Source: JAZFYD01 sp036443405
Lineage (GTDB): Bacteria > Planctomycetota > PLA2
DNA: 36,810 nucleotides
Direction of reading: 5' to 3'
Assembly: GCA_036443405.1 (NCBI GenBank)
Contig: JAZFYD010000097.1
Location: forward strand, 1 to 36,810
Below are positions 24,068-31,916 of the stretch, in pieces. The notes under the pieces were generated by a model, which saw nothing but the letters and a program-made list of their open reading frames with translations, was not told where the DNA came from and made no database searches. How positions within the stretch are numbered: position 1 is the first letter of the stretch; each line of letters starts with the position of its first letter. A program made the translations under genes and the position numbers.

Positions 24068-24934
24068 ATGCGAATCGCAATTGCGGGGGCCGGCGGGCGT
24101 GTCGGGCGCGCGCTGTCTCGAGAGCTGGCCGAGGCGGGCGCGGAACTCGTTCTCATGGACCGGGACGTGTCGCGGATCGACGTGCCGGGCGCCGACATCC
24201 GCGAAGGTGCGCTCGAGAGCCCGCACTACGTGGTCGCCTGCACCGAGAACATCGACGCGCTGTTTTGGATCACTCCGGGCGGGATCGATCTCGCGGACCC
24301 GCTCGAGTTCATGGACACGCTCGGCGTGAACGTCTCCGCCTCGATCGCCGGCAACGAGATTCCGCGCATCGTGAACGTGAGTGCCGCCGGTGCACACATC
24401 CCGACGGCGGCGGGTTTCGTCGAAGGGTTGCACGACAACGAAGAGCGCATGGACGACTTCGCGGGAAACATCGTCCACCTCCGGCCCGGTTTCTTCATGG
24501 ACGACATTGCCGGGCGCATGGGGGCCATGCGCGAGACCGGGCAACTCCGCTTCCCTCTCCTGCGCGGCGACCGCGCCATGCCGATGGTCGCGATCGCCGA
24601 CATCGCGTACGCCGCCGCCCAACTCCTGCTCAGCGACCAGTGGGAAGGGCATCACATCCTGGGGTTGCACGGGCCAACGGATCTCACGCCGGACGAAGCG
24701 GCGGCCATTGCGTCCGAAGTGCTGGATCGCAGCGTGAGCTACGTGCCGCAGGACGAGGCTGAAGCGCGCGCCGAACTGGAGCGGATCGGTGCGAGCCAAG
24801 CGGGCGCGAACCTGCTGCTGGATCTGTACCGCGGCTTGGACGACGGATCGCTCGCGCCGGCGGAGGAGCGCACCGAGCGCACGACGACGCCGACCACGCT
24901 TCACGACGTGCTCACGCAGGCCGCAGATCTTTGA
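24068..24934 (+). CDS. NmrA-like NAD(P)-binding protein
   Basis: This 288-residue atypical short-chain dehydrogenase has an N-terminal Rossmann motif IAGAGGRVGRAL (GxGGxxG, about 6-14), then VLMDRD, whose Asp should contact the nucleotide ribose, so NAD is more likely than NADP. RIVNVSAAGAH and LRPGFFMDDIAG match NmrA/isoflavone-reductase-like proteins that bind dinucleotides as redox sensors or reduce small substrates. The SDR Tyr-x-x-x-Lys pair is not obvious, so it may be a sensor. Its 3' end overlaps the convergent tetR gene by 23 bp. Confidence 0.82.
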   Translation: MRIAIAGAGGRVGRALSRELAEAGAELVLMDRDVSRIDVPGADIREGALESPHYVVACTENIDALFWITPGGIDLADPLEFMDTLGVNVSASIAGNEIPRIVNVSAAGAHIPTAAGFVEGLHDNEERMDDFAGNIVHLRPGFFMDDIAGRMGAMRETGQLRFPLLRGDRAMPMVAIADIAYAAAQLLLSDQWEGHHILGLHGPTDLTPDEAAAIASEVLDRSVSYVPQDEAEARAELERIGASQAGANLLLDLYRGLDDGSLAPAEERTERTTTPTTLHDVLTQAADL

Positions 24935-25646
24935 TCATCGCGACGGCCCGGCGCCGCAGCGCACCCAGGCCCGGCAGCCCCGAGAGCGTCACGACGCGGA
25001 TCACGAGATCGACCGTCGTGTCGAGCAGCCGGTAGGTCTTCGCGCGCTCTTCGGACTCGTCGTGAATCCAATAGAGCACGATGCCCATGTGGTAGAGCCA
25101 CAAGAGGTAGGGGAGTTCGCCGCGCAGATCCTCCGGGATCTTCTTTATCGAACCGGCAACGACGCTGTCGAAGAGGCCGATGCTCTGGCGCCGCGCGACG
25201 GCTGACTCGCGACTGAACGGATTGAGCGGGCTGCGCGGATCGCCGGCGGTCTTGAACAGGAGTTGCGAGAAGCGGTGGTAGGGCTCGCTCGCGTCGATCT
25301 TCGCGGCGATGACTCCGCGCACTCGCTTTTTCAAGTCCCGTTCGCGGTCGAGCAGCGGCAGCGCCGCCGCCAGGTGCTCCTGGTGCAGCCGTTCGTAAAA
25401 CGCGAGCAGCAGGTGCTCCTTCGATTCGAAGTAGTAATACGTGTTGCCGAGCGCGACCCCGGCGTCCCGCGCCACCGCCCGCATCGTGGTCTGCTCATAC
25501 CCCTGGTCGCGAAAAAGCAGGAGCGCGCTCTCGAGGATCCGGTCGCGGGTCTGGCTGCCCTTGGCCGTCCGCCCGGTGTCGAGCCTCCCGCGGGTGGAGG
25601 GCCGGCCCCTGGTCGATTGCAGGCTGAGCGAGCTGGTTTCGATCAT
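24912..25646 (-). CDS. TetR-family transcriptional regulator
   Basis: This 244-residue repressor starts at ATG 25646 with GGAGG seven bases upstream. The N-terminal extension is basic and Ser/Arg-rich. The HTH DNA-binding domain (about 33-80) reads TRDRILESALLLFRDQGYEQ through VALGNTYYYFESKEHLLLAF, which fits TetR closely. The C-terminal helical ligand domain (about 90-225) is not assignable to a subgroup. A palindromic operator overlaps its predicted transcription start and a second lies above the -35, so autoregulation is likely. The 23-bp 3' overlap with the NmrA-like gene is convergent. Confidence 0.9.
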   Translation of the reverse strand: MIETSSLSLQSTRGRPSTRGRLDTGRTAKGSQTRDRILESALLLFRDQGYEQTTMRAVARDAGVALGNTYYYFESKEHLLLAFYERLHQEHLAAALPLLDRERDLKKRVRGVIAAKIDASEPYHRFSQLLFKTAGDPRSPLNPFSRESAVARRQSIGLFDSVVAGSIKKIPEDLRGELPYLLWLYHMGIVLYWIHDESEERAKTYRLLDTTVDLVIRVVTLSGLPGLGALRRRAVAMIKDLRPA

Positions 25647-25667
25647 CGGATTCCTCCGGGCACGAAC

Positions 25668-25681
25668 TTGAACGCGTTCAA
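25668..25681. promoter_or_regulatory. TetR operator O1 (predicted)
   Basis: TTGAACGCGTTCAA is a perfect 14-bp palindrome. It lies just downstream of the predicted -10 box (minus strand), over the start of the tetR transcript. Confidence 0.65.
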
Positions 25682-25688
25682 TAACAGC

Positions 25689-25716
25689 AGTATCCCGCGC
25701 CGTGGGCGGCATGCAA
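25689..25716 (-). promoter_or_regulatory. Predicted tetR promoter
   Basis: Minus-strand TTGCAT (25716-25711), 16-nt spacer, GATACT (25694-25689). O1 follows at once and O2 lies 8 bp above the -35. Confidence 0.5.
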
Positions 25717-25724
25717 GAGATTTC

Positions 25725-25738
25725 TTGAACGTGTTCAG
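25725..25738. promoter_or_regulatory. TetR operator O2 (predicted)
   Basis: TTGAACGTGTTCAG differs from O1 at two positions. The centre-to-centre distance to O1 is 57 bp. It could also affect the divergent sigma-factor gene. Confidence 0.6.
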
Positions 25739-25787
25739 GAAACCGGTCCGTCGGCCTCGGGCCGGGTAAATTGGCCCAGGGTTGGGG

Positions 25788-25807
25788 CCCTCCTTTTTCT
25801 TGGAGGG
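25788..25807 (+). other. CCCTCC/GGAGGG hairpin in the leader of the sigma-factor gene
   Basis: CCCTCC, an 8-nt loop TTTTTCTT, then GGAGGG. It lies 35 nt upstream of the ATG, and its 3' arm resembles a Shine-Dalgarno that would be masked. It is too far from the ATG to be the actual ribosome site. Confidence 0.3.
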
Positions 25808-25841
25808 TCAGCCCCCGCTCCTGGGAACTCCTTTCCAGACG

Positions 25842-27602
25842 ATGACTACCGGATCCGCCACCCCCGCCGACCAGGCCCTGTTGCAGCACGCCGATTTCGT
25901 ACGGCGCGTGTGCCGCAGCGTGCTCTATGACCCGGGCCAGGCGGACGACGTCATGCAGGAAACCCTGCTGGTCGCGCTGCGCCACCGGCCGCGCCACCCG
26001 TCGCGAACACGCGCCTGGCTTGCCGGCATCGCGCGCAACCTCGCGCTGAAGAGCCTGCGCTCCGAATCGCGGCGTGGCCGGCGCGAGCGAGTCCGCGCGC
26101 GGACGGAGGCGACCGATTCAACGGTGTCCGTCGCCGAGCGCCTCGAAACTCAACGCCGCGTCGTCGAAGCCGTCAACGCGTTGGATGAGCCGTATCGCGA
26201 GACGGTGGTCGCGCGCTACTTCGACGAGATGACCCCGACCGAGATCGCACGGTCGCAGGGGATCTCGCCGCGAACCATCGAGACGCGGCTCCGCCGTGCA
26301 ACGCGCACGCTGAGGGCGCATCTCGATTCAGAGTTCGGCGAACGCAGGACCTGGTGTCTCGCGTTGCTGCCCATTCTCCACTTTGGTCCCCAATCCAAGA
26401 CGGCGGTCAGCGTAACCGCCCTCGGAGCAACCTTGATGAGTGCAAAGTCAGTTCTGATTACCGGCGCCCTGGTCGTCACCGCGTTTGCGAGCGGTTGGAT
26501 GATGAACGACACGCCCGACACGGGTGGGTCCGGACGCGTTGCGCGCGATACGAGCGGCGGTTCCGCGAGCCTCGGAGTCGCGTCCGACGCCGACGCCACG
26601 GATCGGGCCAAGTCCGGCGCCGCGGACGTCTCTGGCGATTCCGACAACGGCGCGGACCTCGCCGCAACCGCCGGCGAAGCCGCCGTCGACACGATCGAAT
26701 CCAGCGCGCCGCGGTTTGTATACGCGAACGAGAAGGCCGCGCTTTCCGCCGTGAACTGGGACACGATCTCCGAATCGCTCGCGCGCATGCCGGACCTCAT
26801 CGAAAAGATGCGCGCCGCGATCCTCAAGGGTGAGATGCCGGGCGAGATCGCCGGCGAGATCCACCGCTGGAACGGCCCGCTCATCACGCAGGGATCGATC
26901 ATGGTCGAAAACGGACTTTCGTCCGATGTAGGCGTCAACAGCGCGTTCACGCATCCCGCGGTCATGGTCAACGCGATGTACCACACGCTGACCAAGCACA
27001 AGCTGCCTTTGACCGAGGCGCAGGAGCGCGAGTTCGACGAGATCGGACAGCGCTTCAGCGAAGAGGAGCGCATGCGCGTCGCCTCCTACGGTGAAGACAC
27101 GATCATGTTGAAGAAGCTGATCGAAGAGTCGGCGTTGAAGACGCGCTTTTTCGCGGAGGCACAAGCGCTGTTGTCGAGCGAGCAGAAAACCAAGCTGACA
27201 CCGGCGTCGGTCGCCGGCCATACCAACATCGACTTGTTCTCGACCGGCCTCGTGTGGGGGCCGATCAGCAAACCCGTGGGCTTCACCGACCGCGCCGATC
27301 TCGCCAACAGGTTCACGGAGATGCACATGCGCGCGTTCGACCTCGATGCGACTGTTCGCGCGGACCTGGCGCAGCTCGTGACGGTGTGGGCGGAGAAGTA
27401 CCCCGCGGAGTTCCTGGATGTCGAGGCCACCAACGAGACGAAGCACCGCTTCATGCCGATCGACCGCGTGGAGGAGTCGGCGCGCCGGCAGCTGGTGCTC
27501 CGGGAAGCGATGCTGGCCCAGCTCAACCTCTCGGACAAGCAGCGTAAGGCGATCCGCCGCAACCGCGGGGTGTTCGTCCCGTACCGCAAACCGGCCGAGT
27601 AG
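25842..27602 (+). CDS. ECF sigma factor fused to a transmembrane helix and a large C-terminal domain
   Basis: This 586-residue protein starts at ATG 25842; TTG 25782 upstream would add 20 residues through the leader hairpin. Region sigma2 is at about 17-85 (HADFVRRVCRSVLYDP, DDVMQETLLVAL, AWLAGIARNLALK) and sigma4 at about 105-160 (LDEPYRETVVARYFDEMTPTEIA, SPRTIETRLRRATRTL). A hydrophobic stretch (about 202-221, SVLITGALVVTAFASGWMM) follows, then a Gly/Ser/Asp linker, and residues about 290-586 form an unrecognised helical domain. An ECF factor with its own membrane tether is likely released or gated by the extension. The single reading frame runs through the join. Confidence 0.85.
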   Translation: MTTGSATPADQALLQHADFVRRVCRSVLYDPGQADDVMQETLLVALRHRPRHPSRTRAWLAGIARNLALKSLRSESRRGRRERVRARTEATDSTVSVAERLETQRRVVEAVNALDEPYRETVVARYFDEMTPTEIARSQGISPRTIETRLRRATRTLRAHLDSEFGERRTWCLALLPILHFGPQSKTAVSVTALGATLMSAKSVLITGALVVTAFASGWMMNDTPDTGGSGRVARDTSGGSASLGVASDADATDRAKSGAADVSGDSDNGADLAATAGEAAVDTIESSAPRFVYANEKAALSAVNWDTISESLARMPDLIEKMRAAILKGEMPGEIAGEIHRWNGPLITQGSIMVENGLSSDVGVNSAFTHPAVMVNAMYHTLTKHKLPLTEAQEREFDEIGQRFSEEERMRVASYGEDTIMLKKLIEESALKTRFFAEAQALLSSEQKTKLTPASVAGHTNIDLFSTGLVWGPISKPVGFTDRADLANRFTEMHMRAFDLDATVRADLAQLVTVWAEKYPAEFLDVEATNETKHRFMPIDRVEESARRQLVLREAMLAQLNLSDKQRKAIRRNRGVFVPYRKPAE

Positions 27603-27607
27603 CAAAC

Positions 27608-27777
27608 TAGGGTCTGATTGAAAACTCCGTCTGGCTCCGGCCGGCTGGATAGTCCCGTCAGCCGCCGTTCGCCTCCTAGCAGTAGCTTTCCATGGATACA
27701 GCGTCGTCGGCGAACGACGCCTGCCGAACCTCCCAGCTCGACCTCGGGCCTGCGTCGGACTTCTCAAACAGACCCTA
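27608..27777. repeat. Palindromic TA-flanked element, copy 2 (MITE-like)
   Basis: 170 bp, TAGGGTCTGATTGAAAAC at the left and (reverse complement) TAGGGTCTGTTTGAGAAG at the right. It shares a core with copy 1 at 1060-1226: CCCGTCAGCCGCCGTTCGCC plus TCCTAGCA on one arm, and GTCGGCGAACGACGCCTG and CTCGGGCCTGCG on the other. The loop between the arms differs. It lies between the sigma-factor stop and the next promoter and contains no gene. Confidence 0.8.
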
Positions 27778-27820
27778 ACAGGCAGAGCGTGCGGCCCCCC
27801 GCGGGTTCGCATCGCTCTGC

Positions 27821-27826
27821 TATCGT
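27821..27826 (+). promoter_or_regulatory. -10 box of the Sel1/HEAT gene
   Basis: TATCGT ends 7 nt before ATG 27834. It selects this ATG over upstream starts in the palindromic element. Confidence 0.45.
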
Positions 27827-27833
27827 TTGGCCG

Positions 27834-29702
27834 ATGCGATTCTCGGCCCCGTTTCTGATCCTCGCCCTCGCCGCCGCTGCGTCGGCCGACACGCAAAAGG
27901 GTATCGAGGCCTTCCGGCAGCTCGACTACGACGTCGCACGCGCCGAGTTCGAGAAGGCGGCGGCGGCGAACGACGCGGTGGCGTGTTACTGGCTCGGCGA
28001 GATGTGCTCGCGCGCGCTCGGGTTCCCGCTGGACTTCAAGGCGGCCGCGAAGTGGTGGGCGCGCGGGGCGGATCTGGGCAACGCGGACTCGCAGCAGCGC
28101 CTCGGTAACTTCTATCGCACGGGTGTCGGTGTGCGCCTCGATGAGAAGAAAGCGCTTGACCTTCTGCGCCGCGCCGCGGATCAGGGCCACCGAGGGGCGA
28201 TGTTGGAACTCTCCGCGTTGTTCCGTCAGGAAAACGGACCCGCGTTCGATCTTGTGGCGGCGTACTCGTACCTGATGCTCGCGGCGGAACAGGGCCGGCC
28301 CGAGGACCGCGATTCGCGCGACGAGATCATCGCGCAGCTCAGTCAGAAGCAGCGCAAACAGGCGCGGGAGCGATGCTCCGCTTGGGCGCGACGGCTCGCG
28401 AAGACCGTTGATGTTGAGGCCTATAGCGAGCGCTGGTTCGCGATGCTCGGCTCCGACAACCCCGTCCCTGCCGCGTATGTGATTCCGGACGACATCGCAA
28501 AACACATCGACGCGCTCTTGGCCATGCTCGGGGACAAGAACGAGGAGATGCGCGGGCGCGCAGCGGGCACCCTCGCGGATCAGGTGCATTTCCCGAACGG
28601 TCTGCCGTTGGCGAAAAAAGTGATCGCGCTGCTCGAATCGGAGTCCCCGCACAAGCGCGCGGGCGCGGTGTCGTTTCTCCGCGAGGTCGGCTCGCGCGGC
28701 ATGGGGTTTGGCCGTGACGAGTTGATCGCGGCGCTCAAGGACCCGGACGCGATGGTGCGCATCGAGGCGATCAAGGCGTTGGGCGCGCTCGGGCCGGCCG
28801 CCGAGGGGGCCATCCCGCATCTGATTCGCGCGATGAAACTCGTCGGGTCGCGATCGTCCGCCGCCGCGTCCGTTTCGCTGGCGCGCATCGGCGCGCCGGC
28901 CGCGCCGGAGTTGGTCAAGCTGCTGAACGACGATCGTCCGCGCTTACAAACACGCGTGGTCGAAGTCCTCGGCCTCACGCGCGCCGCGCCGGAACTCGCC
29001 GTGCCCGCCATGCTCGAGTTGCTTCAACGAAACGTCCCGACGATGCTGCAGCTCGCGACGTTGCGTGCGCTGCGTGAGTACGGCGCCGCCGCCACGAAAC
29101 CGCTGATCGCGATGCTCAACGCCAAGACGTCGGACAAGCGCGCGCGCGGTCTCGACCTGCTGTACCTCGTCGATCTGGCGGCGCCCGAGGCGGTGCCCGT
29201 CGTCGTGGAACTCCTGCGCCAGGACCGCACGCCGGTCCGCCGCCGGGCTGCACAGGCGCTCGGTCGAGTAGGCCGAACGAGCCCGGCGGCCGTGCCCGCG
29301 CTGCAAACGGCCCTCGCGGACGAGGAGCCCGAGGTCCAACGCGCCGCGATCGTCGCGCTCGGCGAACTCGCGCCGCACGTCCCGGCGGCGTTCAAGGCGC
29401 TGGCCGCCCTTTCGTCCATCGAGAAAGACGACGCGATGCGCGCGACCGTCGTGGCGATGCTCGGACACAAGCGCATGACGCCGCGGGCCAAAGAGGTGCT
29501 GCCGTTTCTCGAGGCCGCGCTCAAGGACAAGGCGTCCGCTGTCGTCGCGAACGCTGTGATGGGCTTCGGACAGATCGGTGCCGCGGCGCGCGCGTCGATT
29601 CCCGCGCTCAACGCCGCGCGCGAACGCGAGGACCTGCCGGACTGGATTCGCGGCGAGATCGAGGTCGCGTTGGAAGGGTTGCAACTCGACGACGCGGATT
29701 GA
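27834..29702 (+). CDS. Exported Sel1-repeat plus HEAT-repeat protein
   Basis: This 622-residue protein starts at ATG 27834; extension upstream would run through the palindromic element. It has a signal peptide (MRFSAPFLILALAAAASA). Residues about 38-130 contain Sel1-type repeats (CYWLGEMCSRALGFPLDFKA, ADSQQRLGNFYRTGVGVRLD, ALDLLRRAADQGHRGAMLEL). From about 220 to the end are HEAT/PBS-lyase-like repeats, for example MVRIEAIKALGALGPAAEGA and PVRRRAAQALGRVGRTSPAA. Such proteins are scaffolds for protein partners. The next gene, 47 nt on, encodes another HEAT protein. Confidence 0.85.
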   Translation: MRFSAPFLILALAAAASADTQKGIEAFRQLDYDVARAEFEKAAAANDAVACYWLGEMCSRALGFPLDFKAAAKWWARGADLGNADSQQRLGNFYRTGVGVRLDEKKALDLLRRAADQGHRGAMLELSALFRQENGPAFDLVAAYSYLMLAAEQGRPEDRDSRDEIIAQLSQKQRKQARERCSAWARRLAKTVDVEAYSERWFAMLGSDNPVPAAYVIPDDIAKHIDALLAMLGDKNEEMRGRAAGTLADQVHFPNGLPLAKKVIALLESESPHKRAGAVSFLREVGSRGMGFGRDELIAALKDPDAMVRIEAIKALGALGPAAEGAIPHLIRAMKLVGSRSSAAASVSLARIGAPAAPELVKLLNDDRPRLQTRVVEVLGLTRAAPELAVPAMLELLQRNVPTMLQLATLRALREYGAAATKPLIAMLNAKTSDKRARGLDLLYLVDLAAPEAVPVVVELLRQDRTPVRRRAAQALGRVGRTSPAAVPALQTALADEEPEVQRAAIVALGELAPHVPAAFKALAALSSIEKDDAMRATVVAMLGHKRMTPRAKEVLPFLEAALKDKASAVVANAVMGFGQIGAAARASIPALNAAREREDLPDWIRGEIEVALEGLQLDDAD

Positions 29703-29733
29703 CCCGCGCCGCCCGCAGCGCGAGCGTACGCGA

Positions 29734-29739
29734 TAACAT
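29734..29739 (+). promoter_or_regulatory. -10 box of the HEAT lipoprotein gene
   Basis: TAACAT ends 9 nt before ATG 29749. Spacing is at the long end of the series seen in this window. Confidence 0.4.
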
Positions 29740-29748
29740 GAGCCTTCC

Positions 29749-31167
29749 ATGTCCCGCCGGCAAACCGTCCCCCTCGTGCTTTCGCTCGGGTTAGCGCTCG
29801 CGCTCGGTTTGCTGGCCGCCGGTTGCGGCGAGCCGAAACACGATGGGCGCACGCTCTCGGAGTGGATGGAGCGGCTTGGGTCGCTGGACGAAACGCACGG
29901 CCTCGAGGCGGCGCACGCCCTGGCCGCGATGGGCGCGGAGGCGGCGGAGGCAAGCGGCGCGCTGTTTCACGCGCTCGGAACCGCGGCCCCTGAAGTCCGT
30001 GCCGCGGCGTTTGAGGCCCTTGAGAAAGTCGACCCGGCGACCCTGCGGCGCGCGCTCATCGCGTTGCGGCGCGGCGGCGGCGATTCCATCATGGCGCTTG
30101 GCGCCGTCTTGAAACGCGAGGATCCGCATCTGCGCCTGAAGGCGATGGAGGGAGTTCACGACCTCGCGCCCAAGGACCCGGCGCGCGCGCTTTCGGTCCT
30201 CGATGCCTACGCCAAGGACGACGACAACAAGATCCGCTATCTGGCGATCGCGACCTATCAGAAACTCGGCGAATACGCGGCGGGTTCGGCAGCGATCCTG
30301 CAGGCTGCGCTCGGCGACGAGGTCGGCGCGGTGCGCGCGGCTGCGCTGCGGTCGTTGGCGTGGTTGGGGCCGGCGGCGCATCCCGCGTTGGCGCAAATCA
30401 GCGAGCGGTTGGCGGACGACGAACCCGCCGTTCGACGCGCGGCCGCGACCACGATCGGCCGATTGGGGGGCCCCGCACGAGCGGCTGCGCCGGATCTGGC
30501 GGCGTTATTGCACGACGAGGACGCGGAGGTCCGGAAGGCCGCCGCCGTCGCGTTGGGACTTCTCAAACGCATCGGCCGAGATCCCGTCATCGCCCTGGGC
30601 GCCGCGATCACGGACGCCGATCCCGAGGTGTCAAAAGCCGCGTTGCAATCGCTGCAGGCGCTTGGCCCCGGGGCGGCCGCGGCGTTGCCGGCGCTGCGAC
30701 GCGCCCTGTCCGGCGCTGCCGAAACACGTTTGGCCGCGGTGTCCGCGATCGCGCGCATCGGCCCGGCGGCGGCGGTCGCGGCAGACGACGTGGCGGAGTT
30801 GCTCGACGATCCCGACGCACGTGTCGCCGCCCGCGCGGCGGCGGCGTTGGCGCGCATGGGGGCGGGAGCCAAGGCGGCGGTGCCGAAGCTGGTGGAGGCC
30901 TTCGCGCGGAGCGAGCGCGAGGTCCGCATGGTGGTGGCGGCTGCGTTGGGGGCGCTCGCAGCGCGACCCGATCTCTCGGTGCCGGCTTTGATCCGGGCGC
31001 TCAAGGACGAAAGCGTCCCGGTTCGAGCCAGCGCCGCTCAATCCCTCGGTCGTTTCGGCAAGGCGGCGGCCGCCGCGATCCCGGAACTGGAGCGCCTAAA
31101 GGCCGATCGCGACGTGACGGTCAGGCGCAACGCCGCCAAGAGCCTCAAAATGATTCGAGAAGCCTAG
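29749..31167 (+). CDS. HEAT-repeat lipoprotein
   Basis: This 472-residue protein has a lipoprotein signal (LSLGLALALGLLAAGC, lipidated cysteine near 26), so it is probably anchored in a membrane facing the periplasm. From about 40 to the end it consists of roughly ten HEAT repeats of about 36 residues. Typical units are RRAAATTIGRLGGPARAAAP, VRKAAAVALGLLKRIGRD and VRASAAQSLGRFGKAAAAA. It forms a superhelical scaffold for protein binding; the partner is unknown. Confidence 0.87.
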   Translation: MSRRQTVPLVLSLGLALALGLLAAGCGEPKHDGRTLSEWMERLGSLDETHGLEAAHALAAMGAEAAEASGALFHALGTAAPEVRAAAFEALEKVDPATLRRALIALRRGGGDSIMALGAVLKREDPHLRLKAMEGVHDLAPKDPARALSVLDAYAKDDDNKIRYLAIATYQKLGEYAAGSAAILQAALGDEVGAVRAAALRSLAWLGPAAHPALAQISERLADDEPAVRRAAATTIGRLGGPARAAAPDLAALLHDEDAEVRKAAAVALGLLKRIGRDPVIALGAAITDADPEVSKAALQSLQALGPGAAAALPALRRALSGAAETRLAAVSAIARIGPAAAVAADDVAELLDDPDARVAARAAAALARMGAGAKAAVPKLVEAFARSEREVRMVVAAALGALAARPDLSVPALIRALKDESVPVRASAAQSLGRFGKAAAAAIPELERLKADRDVTVRRNAAKSLKMIREA

Positions 31168-31210
31168 AAATAGGGCGGAGCTGGCCGGGTCCGAAGGCCG
31201 ATGGTGAAGC

Positions 31211-31525
31211 ATGGCTACCACCAGGCAACGCACCAAGAAACCGTCCAGCAAGCGGACGAAGGGCTTCAAGGTCACCCGGCTGGAAAAAGGCGGGACGGGC
31301 CTGAAGATGGAAGGCGACCACGTCATGGTTCGCATCTCGAAGGACTCGCACGCGGACATCTACGAGATCGACCGCCTTTCCAAACAGATCCAGGCGCTGA
31401 TCAAGACGTGTGGGCGCAAGAAGAAGATGCGCAACCTCGTCGACTTCCTCGCCGAGACCGACAAGAGCCTCCAGATCATCCTGCGCAACCACCTCGAAGA
31501 GGCGATGCGCAAGTACTTGGGCTGA
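31211..31525 (+). CDS. Small basic protein, unknown
   Basis: This 104-residue protein has a lysine/arginine-rich N-terminus (TTRQRTKKPSSKRTKGFKV), a short beta region (LEKGGTGLKMEGDHVMVRI) and a helical end (DRLSKQIQALIKTCGRKKK through LRNHLEEAMRKYLG). No family is recognised. The charge pattern would allow nucleic-acid or ribosome binding. A clear intrinsic terminator follows at 31552. Confidence 0.6.
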   Translation: MATTRQRTKKPSSKRTKGFKVTRLEKGGTGLKMEGDHVMVRISKDSHADIYEIDRLSKQIQALIKTCGRKKKMRNLVDFLAETDKSLQIILRNHLEEAMRKYLG

Positions 31526-31551
31526 TCCAGCCCCAACCCCGAAAACTCGAG

Positions 31552-31592
31552 CCCGCCCCGGCCCCGAAGCGGCCGGCGGCGGGTGTCTTTTT
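31552..31592 (+). terminator. Intrinsic terminator behind the 31211 gene
   Basis: CCCGCCCCGGCC, 7-nt loop CCGAAGC, then GGCCGG-c-GGCGGG (one bulged C), followed by TGTCTTTTT. A second hairpin (GCCCGG/CCGGGC, 31593-31610) follows directly. Confidence 0.75.
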
Positions 31593-31621
31593 GCCCGGTT
31601 GGCGCCGGGCATCGGAGTTGG

Positions 31622-31649
31622 TTGACATCCAAGAACCGCCGCCTACGAT
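31622..31649 (+). promoter_or_regulatory. Promoter of tRNA-Asp
   Basis: Consensus -35 TTGACA (31622-31627), 16-nt spacer, -10 TACGAT (31644-31649). The predicted start is about ten bases before the tRNA. This is the one canonical -35 clearly visible in the window. Confidence 0.7.
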
Positions 31650-31666
31650 TTCCCGATCAACCACAT

Positions 31667-31743
31667 GGGGGTGTAGCTCAGCTGGTTAGAGCGCTAGCCT
31701 GTCAAGCTAGAGGCCGCGGGTTCGAGTCCCGTCACTCCCGCCA
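31667..31743 (+). tRNA. tRNA-Asp (GTC)
   Basis: 77 nt with encoded CCA. The acceptor stem GGGGGTG pairs with CACTCCC (one G-T pair). TAGCTCAG begins the D arm, the anticodon GTC is at 31701-31703, and the T arm is GCGGGTTCGAGTCCCGT. Anticodon arm: CTAGC CTGTCAA GCTAG. It has its own promoter upstream and a terminator 6 nt downstream. Confidence 0.95.
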
Positions 31744-31748
31744 CACGA

Positions 31749-31774
31749 AGGCCCGGCATTCGCCGGGCCTTTTT
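31749..31774 (+). terminator. Terminator of tRNA-Asp
   Basis: AGGCCCGGC, loop ATTC, GCCGGGCCT, then a T tract (TTTTT overlapping the stem end). Confidence 0.85.
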
Positions 31775-31800
31775 CGTTTGGTGCAGGCCAAAGGCCCGCA

Positions 31801-31817
31801 GTCGCGCTTTGCGCGAC
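31801..31817. other. Perfect hairpin GTCGCGC-TTT-GCGCGAC
   Basis: 7-bp stem, 3-nt loop, within the hairpin cluster downstream of tRNA-Asp. A GGCC-AAA-GGCC hairpin precedes it. Confidence 0.6.
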
Positions 31818-31831
31818 CGGGAGTGCTGTCT

Positions 31832-31886
31832 CTGGCCCAACGCCTGACGGCGTTGGTGCGCTCCCGCATCGTGACCGTTGGGCCAG
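31832..31886. repeat. Palindrome related to the 19339-19519 array, with distal half-site
   Basis: CCAACGCC-TGAC-GGCGTTGG (31837-31856) is the sister of the array unit; read on the minus strand its loop is GTCA, as in the array. The seventh stem pair is G-C in one and C-G in the other, a compensated change. A second possible partner for the left arm, CGTTGGGCCAG (31876-31886), matches CTGGCCCAACG (31832-31842). Confidence 0.7.
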
Positions 31887-31916
31887 AAGCAAAGGGGCTC
31901 CGACCTGCGGCCTCGT

